Part shown: in pieces, positions 17,224-25,044 of the stretch | Numbering within the stretch: position 1 is the first letter of the stretch | Layout: each line of letters opens with the position of its first letter | Assembly (NCBI GenBank): GCA_029580855.1 | Contig: JAKPQH010000020.1 | Location: 1 to 42,282 of the forward strand | Reading direction: 5' to 3' | From: a bacterium | Lineage (GTDB): Bacteria > Methylomirabilota > Methylomirabilia > Methylomirabilales > 2-02-FULL-66-22 | Length of the DNA stretch: 42,282 nucleotides | Program-made: the position numbers and the translations under genes | Notes under the pieces: model-generated | The model's database searches: none | What the model saw: only the letters and a program-made list of their open reading frames with translations | Told to the model about the DNA's origin: nothing

Positions 17224-17642
17224 GCAACGTCCTCGACCCAGACGAGGGTGGATGCGAGCGGGCCGCGCTTCAGGGCGTTGTAGAGGCGGCGGTCCGCGGT
17301 GACGAGGCGGCAGCGCTTGCCGAGGGCCAAGGCCAGATACAGACTGTCATAGACCGTTTTGTCGAGGTGAGCCGCAATCTCCAGGGCGGCATCGATCAGG
17401 GTCACGATGGGGGTCGTCACGACGGGGAAACGTCGGAAGTCCCGCAGAAGGTCGCGCGCATCCTCCGTGGTAATCTCGCCGGAGCGCAGTCGCTTCCAGA
17501 GCGCGTTCCCCAGTTCCGCCCACAAGAGATCGGGGGCCATCAGTGTATGATCGTCCGCAAGGACGCTCCGGGCAGCACCGCTGTGCACCTCGGGAAGCAG
17601 CCATTTGATGACGACGCTGGCATCCACCACAAACGGCGTCAC
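17220..17642 (-). CDS. vapC: PIN-domain toxin (VapC/FitB type)
   Basis: A 140-residue PIN-domain ribonuclease. Acidic catalytic residues are Asp7 (FVVDASVVIKW), Glu43 (LLWAELGNALW), Asp99 (TVYDSLYLALA) and Asp117 (LVTADRRLYNAL), the full metal-binding set, so the toxin should be active. The start is GTG at 17642, overlapping the antitoxin stop as GTGA; a longer frame upstream is only antitoxin gene in another frame. The stop overlaps the hsdS start (ATGA). VapC toxins cut specific tRNAs or rRNA and are neutralised by the partner antitoxin. Being coupled to a restriction specificity gene is unusual. Confidence 0.93.
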   Translation of the reverse strand: MTPFVVDASVVIKWLLPEVHSGAARSVLADDHTLMAPDLLWAELGNALWKRLRSGEITTEDARDLLRDFRRFPVVTTPIVTLIDAALEIAAHLDKTVYDSLYLALALGKRCRLVTADRRLYNALKRGPLASTLVWVEDVA

Positions 17643-17869
17643 CGCTCGCGATCCTTCCGGATCAGCCGGGCGCTGTCGCCGAACCGCTTCCCCTTGAACC
17701 GCCCTTCCCACTTGGCGACGAGAGCCGTCACGTCTCCGGCGGACAGCGATGCGGCTTCCTCCAGCACGGCCTTGACCTGTCCTTGCAGGGACCGGCCATG
17801 CCGCCTGGCCAGGGCCTTCAAGCGCTCAACCGTTTCCTCTTCCAGGTTCCTCACCAGCAACTCGGGCAT
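17639..17869 (-). CDS. vapB: Ribbon-helix-helix antitoxin (FitA/VapB type)
   Basis: A 76-residue antitoxin. The N-terminal ribbon-helix-helix MPELLVRNLEEETVERLKALARRHGRSLQGQVKAVLEEAA (1-40) should form the DNA-binding dimer. The C-terminal segment ALVAKWEGRFKGKRFGDSARLIRKDRER is typical of the tail that inserts into the toxin active site. GGAGG lies 9 bases before the ATG. It is probably a repressor of its own promoter through the inverted repeat at 17884-17897, alone or as a complex with VapC. Confidence 0.9.
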   Translation of the reverse strand: MPELLVRNLEEETVERLKALARRHGRSLQGQVKAVLEEAASLSAGDVTALVAKWEGRFKGKRFGDSARLIRKDRER

Positions 17870-17883
17870 CGTCCATTCCTCCC

Positions 17884-17932
17884 ATCACGTCGGTGATAGC
17901 AGAATGATAGCGGTCCGCAGAGGCAGATGCAA
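17884..17932 (-). promoter_or_regulatory. vapBC(-hsdS) promoter with operator-like inverted repeat
   Basis: On the minus strand TTGCAT (17927-17932) and TATCAT (17904-17909) are spaced by exactly 17 bp, so transcription should begin near 17897. An inverted repeat ATCAC-GTCG-GTGAT (17884-17897) covers that start point, and a direct TGATAGC repeat overlaps the -10. This is where a toxin-antitoxin repressor would be expected to bind. Confidence 0.6.
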
Positions 17933-17946
17933 GCAGCGTGTGGAGT

Positions 17947-17990
17947 GCGGCGACATGTCGCCGCTTTCGAAAGCGGCATCGCGATGCCGC
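17947..17990. repeat. RAYT-associated triple-palindrome element, left copy
   Basis: 44 bp made of three back-to-back perfect palindromes: GCGGCGACATGTCGCCGC, TTTCGAAA and GCGGCATCGCGATGCCGC. It is preceded by GGAGT. It is identical to 18561-18604 and in the same orientation, flanking the transposase gene. Confidence 0.9.
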
Positions 17991-18027
17991 CAAATGCAAC
18001 ACTCCGGAAACACTCGGCGTGCCCGCT

Positions 18028-18552
18028 TCAAAATTCATCGCGTACCCATGCCTGGTCGGCCTTGAAGTTGCTCACAGTCTTCACGAAGGCTGGTCTTGCG
18101 TTCGCCTCAAACCAGGCGGCAGAGCACCATGGGTAGGTCGTCGCATCGCGCGTAATCCCATGATGGACCGGATTCTGGTTCACGTATCGCAAGCGCGCCA
18201 GGTACGAACGCTCGAACGTGAGATGCGTATCCCAGTACTGGAACCACACCCGCCGGCCTGGCGTCCCGTCCCTCTGATTCAAGACCTTTGCTGTGGTCAT
18301 GTGAAGCTTACCGAGAATCCTAGGCAAGGTGGCGGCATCTCCCGGCGACCGCGCCACGAAATGGTAGTGGTTGGAAAGGACCGCCCAGGCATGCAGTTCC
18401 CAGCCGCCCTCGGCGAGGCAGCCGAAGAGTGCACGCATGACCAGGTCCAGCCGCGCCGGAGTGTTCAGGTATGGCTGTTTTCGGTAGGTGCCGGCGGTCA
18501 CCATGTAAACGCCGGCCCCGGCCAGATAATGGACAGGTGCGTGGCGCCACAT
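18028..18552 (-). CDS. REP-associated tyrosine transposase (RAYT, Y1/HUH family)
   Basis: A single-strand transposase of 174 residues if started at the ATG at 18552. The HUH-type metal motif is HYH (62-64, in AVLSNHYHFVAR) and the nucleophile is probably Tyr123 in RYVNQNPVHHGI; both are needed for activity and present. Open frame continues upstream to a GTG at 18606, but those residues are only translated palindrome, so I favour 18552 (18570 is possible). No clear ribosome site is visible. Identical 44-bp palindromic elements flank the gene, as expected for RAYT systems, which mobilise or maintain such elements. It lies immediately after hsdM and splits the restriction operon. Confidence 0.88.
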   Translation of the reverse strand: MWRHAPVHYLAGAGVYMVTAGTYRKQPYLNTPARLDLVMRALFGCLAEGGWELHAWAVLSNHYHFVARSPGDAATLPRILGKLHMTTAKVLNQRDGTPGRRVWFQYWDTHLTFERSYLARLRYVNQNPVHHGITRDATTYPWCSAAWFEANARPAFVKTVSNFKADQAWVRDEF

Positions 18553-18560
18553 TGTGGCCT

Positions 18561-18604
18561 GCGGCGACATGTCGCCGCTTTCGAAAGCGGCATCGCGATG
18601 CCGC
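18561..18604. repeat. RAYT-associated triple-palindrome element, right copy
   Basis: Identical 44-bp copy of the left element, followed by ACTCC, the reverse complement of the GGAGT that precedes the left copy. The ACTCC runs into the hsdM stop codon (18609-18611), so the mobile unit ends exactly at the end of hsdM. Confidence 0.9.
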
Positions 18605-18608
18605 ACTC

Positions 18609-20651
18609 CTATATTTCCCGCAACAACTGCACGATGTCCTTCTCGATCGCCCGGATGTCGGCCTCGATCTCTTCCAGCGGCCGCGGCGGGGTGTACTTGT
18701 AGAAGTAGCGGTTGAAGTTGATCTCGTAGCCCACCTTGCCGACCTGCCCGTCCTTCCGGTCCTGGATCCCGGTGTTGATCCAGGCCTCGGGAACATGGGG
18801 CGCCACCTCGCGGGCGAAGTAGCTCTCGATGGATTCGGACAGCGGCACGTTCTCCGTGTCGCGCAGCTCTGGATCCGGCTCGGGATGGCCGTCCTTGTCC
18901 CGGCAGATCTCGGCGGTCTCATCGCGCTCGGAGAGCGCCGAGAGGATTGCCTTCTGGATCGGGGCCGGCACGGAAAAGTGTTCGGCTTTGGTCGCCGCCT
19001 TGAATGCTTTCAGAAACGTCTTGCGGTCCATGAAGCGCGTCGCGGGGAGCGTCGCCAGCATCTTCCTGATCGCATCCTGTTGAACGCGGCCTGCCGCCTC
19101 CTCCGCTTCTTTCGCCGATGGATCCTTTTTTTTGCTGACGGCCAAGTTCCTGAATGCGCTCTCCTCATCGAGGCGGGCGATCCGGTCATGCATCGCCTGG
19201 AAGTTGAGCCGCAGGGGGCGTTCCACGGTGATCTTGCGGTAGCCGAAGTGGGTGGTCGGATAGATCCGGTTGTGCTCCCCCTCCTTGAAAGCGTCAAGGA
19301 GCGTCAGGATCTCCGCGGCCTTCTCGGGGGGAATCTCGCGCCGCTTGTCGCCGAGGCTCTTCCGCATCGGGGCCCAGAAGGACGTGGCGTCGATGAGCTG
19401 GACCTTCCCTTTGCGCTCCGGTGCCTTCCGGTTGGTCAGCACCCAGACGTAGGTGGCGATCCCCGTGTTGTAGAAGAGCTGCTCGGGCAGGGCGACCAGA
19501 GCTTCGAGCCAGTCATTCTCCAGGATCCAGCGGCGGATCTCGCTCTCCCCGCTCCCGGCGTCCCCGGTGAAAAGCGGGGAACCGTTCATGATGATCGCCA
19601 CGCGGGCGCCGCCCTCCGTCACGGGCTTCATGTGGAAGAGCATGTGCTGGAGGAAGAGGAGCTGCCCGTCGGAGATCCGGGGAAGGCCCGCCCCGAAGCG
19701 ACCGCTGTCCCCCTTGCCGTGTTCCTGCTCCACCGCCTCCTGGTCGCCCTTCCAGTCCTTGCCGTAGGGTGGATTGGTGATCAGGTAGTCGAAATGGCGC
19801 CGGGCATGGCCATCTTTGGACAGGGTGCTTCCGAACGCGATGTGGTCGGCGTCGTGGCCGTCCGGGTGAAGCATCAGCATGTCGGACTTGGTCACGGCCC
19901 ACGTCTCGGGATTCACCTCCTGGCCGAAGAGGTGGATATCCGCCTGGGGATTGATCCCCGGCCGGTCGCCGGAGCCGAGGATGTGCTCCTTGGCGATGGT
20001 GAGCATCCCGCCGGATCCGCAGCAGGGATCGTACACGGTGCGGATGACGCCGGCCCCCTGGATCCGCTCCTCGTCGCCGGCGAGGAGCAGGTCCACCATG
20101 AGGTGCACCACGTCGCGGGGTGTGAAGTGCTCGCCGGGGTTCTCGTTCAACGCTTCGTTGAACTTCCGGATCAGCTCCTCGAAGATGGTCCCCATCATCG
20201 GGTTCGGAACGCGATCAGGGTGCAGGTTCACAGCCTTGAACCGCTCCAGCACCTTGAACAGCAGCCCCGCGTCGTGGAGCTTTGCGATCGTGTTGTCGAA
20301 GTCGAACTTCTCGAAGACCTCCCGCATGTTCGGGCTGAACCCGGCGAGGTAGTTCCGGAGGTTCGCCGCCAGGTTGGGCGCGTCCGCCAGGAGCTTCTCG
20401 AAATCGTAGCGGGAGGTGTTGTAGAAGGCAAATCCCGCGGCTTTGCGGAGGAGCGGCTCCGGGTTCTCCAGCTTCCCGCTGTACTTCGCCGCCGTCGCCA
20501 GGACCTGCTCCTTCGTGGGCACCAACACGCAGTCCACCCGCCGCAGGACGGTAAGCGGCAGGATCACGTCCTGGTACTTGCCCCGTTTGAACGTGTCGCG
20601 GATCAGGTCCGCCACCCCCCAGAGGAAGCTCACGATCTCGCTGTGGTTCAT
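18609..20651 (-). CDS. hsdM: Type I DNA methyltransferase (HsdM)
   Basis: A 680-residue N6-adenine methylase subunit. An N-terminal helical HsdM domain (1-150) is followed by the SAM-binding motif DPCCGSGG at 208-215 and the catalytic NPPY at 293-296 (NPPYGKDW). C-terminal helices reach the usual end (IRAIEKDIVQLLREI). I start at 20651 (MNHSEIVSFLWGVADLIRDTFKRGKYQDVILPL), the common HsdM beginning, with GGAGAAAGG upstream. With HsdS it modifies the host target; with HsdR it restricts. It is longer than the 500-residue class because of a C-terminal extension, as in many HsdM of this clade. Appears intact. Confidence 0.95.
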   Translation of the reverse strand: MNHSEIVSFLWGVADLIRDTFKRGKYQDVILPLTVLRRVDCVLVPTKEQVLATAAKYSGKLENPEPLLRKAAGFAFYNTSRYDFEKLLADAPNLAANLRNYLAGFSPNMREVFEKFDFDNTIAKLHDAGLLFKVLERFKAVNLHPDRVPNPMMGTIFEELIRKFNEALNENPGEHFTPRDVVHLMVDLLLAGDEERIQGAGVIRTVYDPCCGSGGMLTIAKEHILGSGDRPGINPQADIHLFGQEVNPETWAVTKSDMLMLHPDGHDADHIAFGSTLSKDGHARRHFDYLITNPPYGKDWKGDQEAVEQEHGKGDSGRFGAGLPRISDGQLLFLQHMLFHMKPVTEGGARVAIIMNGSPLFTGDAGSGESEIRRWILENDWLEALVALPEQLFYNTGIATYVWVLTNRKAPERKGKVQLIDATSFWAPMRKSLGDKRREIPPEKAAEILTLLDAFKEGEHNRIYPTTHFGYRKITVERPLRLNFQAMHDRIARLDEESAFRNLAVSKKKDPSAKEAEEAAGRVQQDAIRKMLATLPATRFMDRKTFLKAFKAATKAEHFSVPAPIQKAILSALSERDETAEICRDKDGHPEPDPELRDTENVPLSESIESYFAREVAPHVPEAWINTGIQDRKDGQVGKVGYEINFNRYFYKYTPPRPLEEIEADIRAIEKDIVQLLREI

Positions 20652-20775
20652 CTCAACCTTTCTCCAGAACGCAGCCACGATCCGGTAGCCCGCCGCGGCT
20701 TAATAGTCCGGCAAAGTTGTCTCGACCCACGTCCCCAGAACAAATAACGCCGACCCTCCGAAGAGAGCTGGCGTC

Positions 20776-22152
20776 CTACTTCTTGATAACTTCCGCGCAC
20801 GCTTCTTCGAGAACGGCGCAGCCTTCGGCGAGGGCCTCCGTCTCGATGGTCAGGGGCGGGGCGATCTTCACGCAGCCGCCCCCCAGCCCCACCGGCGCGA
20901 ACATGAGGAGGCCCTTCTGGAAACACTTCTCGTTGATGGCCAGCGCTGTGTCGCCGTCCGGGTCCTTCGTGCCGGGTCGCACCATGAGCAGGCCGGCCAC
21001 CAGGCCGCGGCAGAACACGGCGCCCACGCGCTCCGGGTATTTCCGGCCGATCCCCTCCAGGGCCGCCCTGAGCGGGCGCTCCAGCCGTGCGGCGCGCGCG
21101 ACCAGCCGCTCGGCCTTCAGGATACGCAGATTCTCGCGCGCGGCGGCCACGGCCAGCGGGCTGGCCGAGTGCGTGCTCGTCATCGAGCCCGGCGCGTACG
21201 CGCTCATGACATCCGCCCGGCCGATGACGGCAGCCAGCGGGAGCGACGACGAGATCCCCTTGCCGCAGGCGATGAGGTCGGGCGTGATCCCGTAGTGCTG
21301 GAAGGCGAACATCTTCCCGGTCCGCCCGAACCCCGCCTGCACCTCGTCCATGATGAGCAGCGCGCCGTGTCTCCGGCACCACGCCTCCAGGGCCTGGGCG
21401 TATTCGGCGGGGAAGAAATTGGGGCCGATTCCCTGAAACGTCTCGGAGATGACGCCGGCGACCTGCCCCGGCTTGACGCCCAGACGCTCCAGCGTCTCCT
21501 CGAACACCGCGAAGCGGGTATCCGCGGTCCGGAACCCATCCGGGAACGGGACCTGCACGAATCCTTCCGGCAGCTTGACGATCCAGGATTTCAGCGCCGG
21601 GATCCCGCCGGCCACCTGGGCGCCGAGCGTCCGCCCATGGAACGCGCCCTCGAAGGACACGATGACGCATTTGTCCGGTCCGCCGGTCGCCACGCCGTGC
21701 GTGCGCGCGAGCTTGATGACGTTCTCGATCGCCTCGCTCCCCGTCGTGAGGAGAAACACCTTGTCCAGGCCTCTCGGCGCCAGCTTGGCCAGCGCCTCGC
21801 AGAGTGCGGCCCGCGCCTCGTGGGCGAAGACGTAGGTCGCCAGGAGCGGCTTGGCGGCCATCCGCTGCACCGCGCGGGCGATCTCGGGCCGGCCGTGGCC
21901 GGCGTTGGCCAGCACCACGCAGCTCGACCAGTCGAGCCACATGTTGCCCCAGCGGTCGTACACCTGGCATCCCTTGGCGCGATCCCACAGGATGGGCGGC
22001 TGCCCCTGCATGCTGATGGGTTCGTACCTCAGCAGCTTCCGGAAGATGGGCAGGGATTCCGGCACCGGCAGCTTCGTCACGATCCGGCGGTACTTGGTCT
22101 TGACCGTCTTCACCGCCACCGGCGTCATGGTGTACTTGAGTTGATGTTCCAT
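20776..22152 (-). CDS. Class-III PLP-dependent aminotransferase (GABA/putrescine type)
   Basis: A 458-residue fold-type I transaminase. Landmarks are TTGSEAIENVIKLAR (136-150), FEGAFHGRTLGA (167-178), SETFQGIGPNFFP (236-248), Asp269 in MDEVQAGFGRTGK and Lys298 in ACGKGISS (Schiff base). It resembles 4-aminobutyrate and diamine transaminases, with an extra 45-residue N-terminal lead. The start ATG at 22152 is supported by GAAAGGA upstream. Remnants of a polyamine/iron-type ABC transporter lie directly upstream on the same strand, which suggests an original role in polyamine or amino-acid-amine use. The exact substrate is unknown. Confidence 0.93.
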   Translation of the reverse strand: MEHQLKYTMTPVAVKTVKTKYRRIVTKLPVPESLPIFRKLLRYEPISMQGQPPILWDRAKGCQVYDRWGNMWLDWSSCVVLANAGHGRPEIARAVQRMAAKPLLATYVFAHEARAALCEALAKLAPRGLDKVFLLTTGSEAIENVIKLARTHGVATGGPDKCVIVSFEGAFHGRTLGAQVAGGIPALKSWIVKLPEGFVQVPFPDGFRTADTRFAVFEETLERLGVKPGQVAGVISETFQGIGPNFFPAEYAQALEAWCRRHGALLIMDEVQAGFGRTGKMFAFQHYGITPDLIACGKGISSSLPLAAVIGRADVMSAYAPGSMTSTHSASPLAVAAARENLRILKAERLVARAARLERPLRAALEGIGRKYPERVGAVFCRGLVAGLLMVRPGTKDPDGDTALAINEKCFQKGLLMFAPVGLGGGCVKIAPPLTIETEALAEGCAVLEEACAEVIKK

Positions 22153-22172
22153 CGCTCGGTACCGTCCTTTCT

Positions 22173-22730
22173 TCAGGCGCCGCCGGCGCGGATCACGGCG
22201 CAGCGGTTCAACTGCAGACGCACCTCTCGACCGACGCTGCCGATACAATCGAACCGGCCCGGCCCATGCACGGCCACCTCGAGCGTCTGGTCCGCGACCG
22301 CAACCTCGAGGTAGGTGCAGGTCCCCGTGAACGCGCTCACGGCGATCCGCCCGGCGAGCGCATTCGTCTCTGGGCCGGACCCACCCGCCGCCAGCACCGG
22401 CCGCAGCATGTACGGCATGGTGACGATCGCCAGGGCGCAGGTCAGCCCCCAAAACATGTCCAGCATCCCCCTGCGCGAATAGAGGGCCAGGAGGCCCGGC
22501 GCCAGGGAGATTCTGGGACCATGTTGGGCGCCAGAAAGAAGGCGTTCAGCAGGATCTGCCCCCTGAAGCTGTACCGGGTGAGCGCGTAGCCGGCCGGGAT
22601 CGTCAGGACCATGTTCACGATCCCGGCACACAGACCGAGGAGCAGGCTCACGCGGAGCGCCGGGAAGAGCTGGCTCGTGATCTGCAGGTAGTTCGCCAAC
22701 GTCAGCCCGGCGCGAACCCACGCGTCGTGA
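22173..22730 (-). pseudogene. Decayed ABC transporter: permease fragment joined to an ATPase TOBE remnant
   Basis: Minus-strand reading gives a permease fragment (ANYLQITSQLFPALRVSLLL...YALTRYSFRG near 22560-22700) of the PotB/PotC or MalG type. A single-base frameshift near 22520 follows PNMVP; the next frame resumes the same protein (SLAPGLLALYSRRGMLDMFWGL...IVTMPYMLRPVLA). That runs without a stop into VSAFTGTCTYLEVAVADQTLEVAVHG...REVRLQL, which looks like the C-terminal TOBE domain of a PotA-like ATPase. The permease N-terminus, its C-terminus and nearly all the ATPase are gone. This is deletion plus frameshift decay beside an intact aminotransferase. Confidence 0.7.
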
Positions 22731-23081
22731 CGCTCGAGGCGTCTTCGGGTTCGTTGCCTCGACCGTCGGCCCCGGTGCGTATCCGGTTGGCCAATGGGGC
22801 GAGTCGTCGAGGGATCGAGCCGCCATTTCCGAAAATCGCCGCTCGCCACCCACGCGAGTCGCCCATGCGGACCGAGGTGTTTATACCAAATCAGCCCCCG
22901 CGGACGCAAACGCAGGCCGGCGGCATTTCCGAGGCGCAAACTCTTTTTGCGTGGCCCCGGCATCGTCGTCCCGTTATGCCGCCGCCGGCCGGCCTCCCGG
23001 GCGCACCGGCACCGGCACGCCGCCTGCTTCTCCGCGACGCGGAAGTAGACGGGCTGCGCTCCGTGGCCCGGCGGAGTTCGA
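22731..23081. other. Gene-free spacer
   Basis: About 350 bp between the pseudogene and the 3' end of the DppC-type gene. I see no gene-like frame, promoter or strong hairpin; it may be eroded sequence of the lost transporter. Confidence 0.4.
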
Positions 23082-23984
23082 TTACTGATGCATCTTCTGC
23101 ATACGCGGGTCGAGCGAGTCGCGCAGGCCGTCGCCCAGAAGGTTGAGCGCCAGAACCGTAACCAAGATGGCAAACCCGGGGAACAGCGAAATCCACGGGG
23201 CTTCAATCATGAGGAGCCGCCCCATGCTGATGACGTTCCCCCAGCTCGGGATGTACGGAGGGGCTCCCACCCCGAGAAAGCTGAGCGACGACTCGTCCAA
23301 GACGGAGAACGCGAAAACAAATGTCCCTTGGACAATCATGGGCGGAACACAGTTGGGAAGAATATGCCGGAACGCGATGACCAGGTCACGGACCCCCAGC
23401 GCCGTCGCGGCCTCCACGTAGGTGATGGCCCGGCAGGTAAGGGTCACGCTTCGAATGATCCGGGCCATGCGCGGCGTGTACACGATCCCCAGGGCCATGA
23501 TGATATTCGAGACCCGCGGCCCTAACACCGCCATCATCGCGATGGCCAGCAGGATGGATGGAAAGGCCATCATCCCGTCGTTGATGCGCATGATCACGTT
23601 GTCCAGCGCCCTGAAAAACCCCGACAACAGTCCGATGACGACACCCGCCAGCGACGAGAACGCCATGACCGACAGGCCCACCACCAGCGAGATGCGCGCC
23701 CCGTACATGACCATGCTGAAGATATCCCTGCCAGAGCCATCCGTGCCGAACGGATGCACGCGCGACGGGGGTCGCAGGCGGTTGAGAGGATCCATCCACA
23801 TGGGGTCGGCGGGGGTGAGGCAAGGCGCCGCAACGGCCACGACAATCAAGAAGAGCAAGACCGCGCCGCCGATCACGGCTCCCTTGTCGCGCAGCAGCCG
23901 CTTGAGCCACCGGTGGCGCGACAAAAGCGGAACGCGCGCGTCGGGCGCCGCCCTTTCCTGCTGTCTCGTAGTCGTGCGCTCCAC
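23082..23984 (-). CDS. ABC transporter permease, DppC type
   Basis: A 300-residue membrane permease. It has a cytoplasmic N-terminus of about 40 residues, then the first helix (GAVIGGAVLLFLIVVAVAAP), the conserved HPFGTDGSGRDIFSMVMYGARISL, the coupling loop ATALGVRDLVIAFRHILPN, DESSLSFLGVGAPPYIPSWGNV, and the usual end LALNLLGDGLRDSLDPRM. The start is GTG with GGGGGA upstream, 36 bp after dppB. Last gene of the peptide operon; no ATPase gene follows. Confidence 0.94.
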   Translation of the reverse strand: MERTTTRQQERAAPDARVPLLSRHRWLKRLLRDKGAVIGGAVLLFLIVVAVAAPCLTPADPMWMDPLNRLRPPSRVHPFGTDGSGRDIFSMVMYGARISLVVGLSVMAFSSLAGVVIGLLSGFFRALDNVIMRINDGMMAFPSILLAIAMMAVLGPRVSNIIMALGIVYTPRMARIIRSVTLTCRAITYVEAATALGVRDLVIAFRHILPNCVPPMIVQGTFVFAFSVLDESSLSFLGVGAPPYIPSWGNVISMGRLLMIEAPWISLFPGFAILVTVLALNLLGDGLRDSLDPRMQKMHQ

Positions 23985-24020
23985 GCCAGGTCCCCCGGAA
24001 TGACGGGCATCCCTACATCG

Positions 24021-24965
24021 TCATTCGTAGCGAATCCGCGGATCGATGAGGCAGTAGAGGACATCCACCAGGATATTCATGACCACGTAGACAAACGCGA
24101 TGAACAGGATGATGCCCTGGATCACGGGGTAGTCGCGGCGAAGTACCGACGAGATCACGAGTCGTCCCACGCCGGCGATGTTGAAGACCGTCTCCGTGAT
24201 AACCGCCCCGCCCATCAGCACCGCGATGGTCATACCGATCACGGTGCTGGTCGGCACCATGGCGTTCCGCAGGGCGTGGACGTACACGACGATCTTTTCC
24301 GACAGCCCCTTGGCGCGGGCCGTCCGGATGTAGTCCTGCGCCAGCACCTCCAGCATACAGGAACGTACCATCCGTGCGATGAGCGCCGACTGGCCGAACC
24401 CCAAGCAGAGCGAGGGCAGCAGCATGTAATAGAGACCCCCGGCGATACTCGTCGAAAGCGATACGTAGTTTCCCGGGGGGAACCACCGGAGCTTGTAGGC
24501 GAACAGATAGATGAGGTTGAGGCCCAGCCAGAACGCCGGAACGCATACGCCCAGCATCGCCACGACCATCATGCCCTTGTCCAGCCAGCTGTTCGGGTGT
24601 GCGCCGGACAGCACGCCGGCCGGCAGGCCGATGATCAGCGCCACCATGAGCGAGAATGTTGTAAGCAGGATCGTGGGCTCCAGGCGCTCCGCGATGGCCG
24701 TAGTCACGGGCCGCTCGAGAAAGATGGACCGTCCGAGGTCGCCCTGGATCGTCCGGAAAAGCCACCGCCCGTACTGCTCGTAGAGCGGGCGGTCCAGCCC
24801 CATGATGTTTCGCATCTTGGCGACGTCCTCGGGGGTGGCGTCTGCGCCGGCCATGACGGCCGCAGGGTCTCCGGGGATCAGATGGATAAGGAGGAACACG
24901 ATGCTCACGACCACGAGCATCACGGGGAGGAGATAGAGCAATCGTCTGGCAAGATAGGCCCACAC
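24021..24965 (-). CDS. ABC transporter permease, DppB type
   Basis: A 314-residue permease. The start GTG at 24965 (VWAYLARRLLYLLPVMLVVVSIVFLL) gives the family N-terminus. The longer frame to 25019 begins inside a strong hairpin and is not favoured. Family marks are LIHLIPGDPAAVM, RSIFLERPVTTAIAERLEPTILL, the coupling loop YIRTARAKGLSEKIVVYVHALRNAMVP, and TETVFNIAGVGRLVISSVLRRDYPV. It pairs with the DppC-type protein downstream to import the ligand of the preceding binding protein. Confidence 0.92.
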   Translation of the reverse strand: MWAYLARRLLYLLPVMLVVVSIVFLLIHLIPGDPAAVMAGADATPEDVAKMRNIMGLDRPLYEQYGRWLFRTIQGDLGRSIFLERPVTTAIAERLEPTILLTTFSLMVALIIGLPAGVLSGAHPNSWLDKGMMVVAMLGVCVPAFWLGLNLIYLFAYKLRWFPPGNYVSLSTSIAGGLYYMLLPSLCLGFGQSALIARMVRSCMLEVLAQDYIRTARAKGLSEKIVVYVHALRNAMVPTSTVIGMTIAVLMGGAVITETVFNIAGVGRLVISSVLRRDYPVIQGIILFIAFVYVVMNILVDVLYCLIDPRIRYE

Positions 24966-24995
24966 GGGTTCGCCGCCTCGGCTCGGGGACAGGCT

Positions 24996-25038
24996 GGGTC
25001 CGGCGGGCGGGGCGAACACCGCCCCGCCCGCCGGACCC
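24996..25038 (-). promoter_or_regulatory. Very strong hairpin between the binding-protein gene and dppB
   Basis: A perfect 19-bp inverted repeat: arms 24996-25014 and 25020-25038 with a 5-base loop AACAC, almost all G-C. It starts seven bases past the stop codon of the binding-protein gene and has no U-tract. It is well placed to protect the 3' end of the binding-protein mRNA and reduce read-through into the permease genes. Confidence 0.85.
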
Positions 25039-25044
25039 GCGGCG

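Noticed and set aside
18555..18606. RAYT start at the GTG at 18606
   Set aside because: The extra N-terminal residues are direct translation of the palindromic element, not family sequence.
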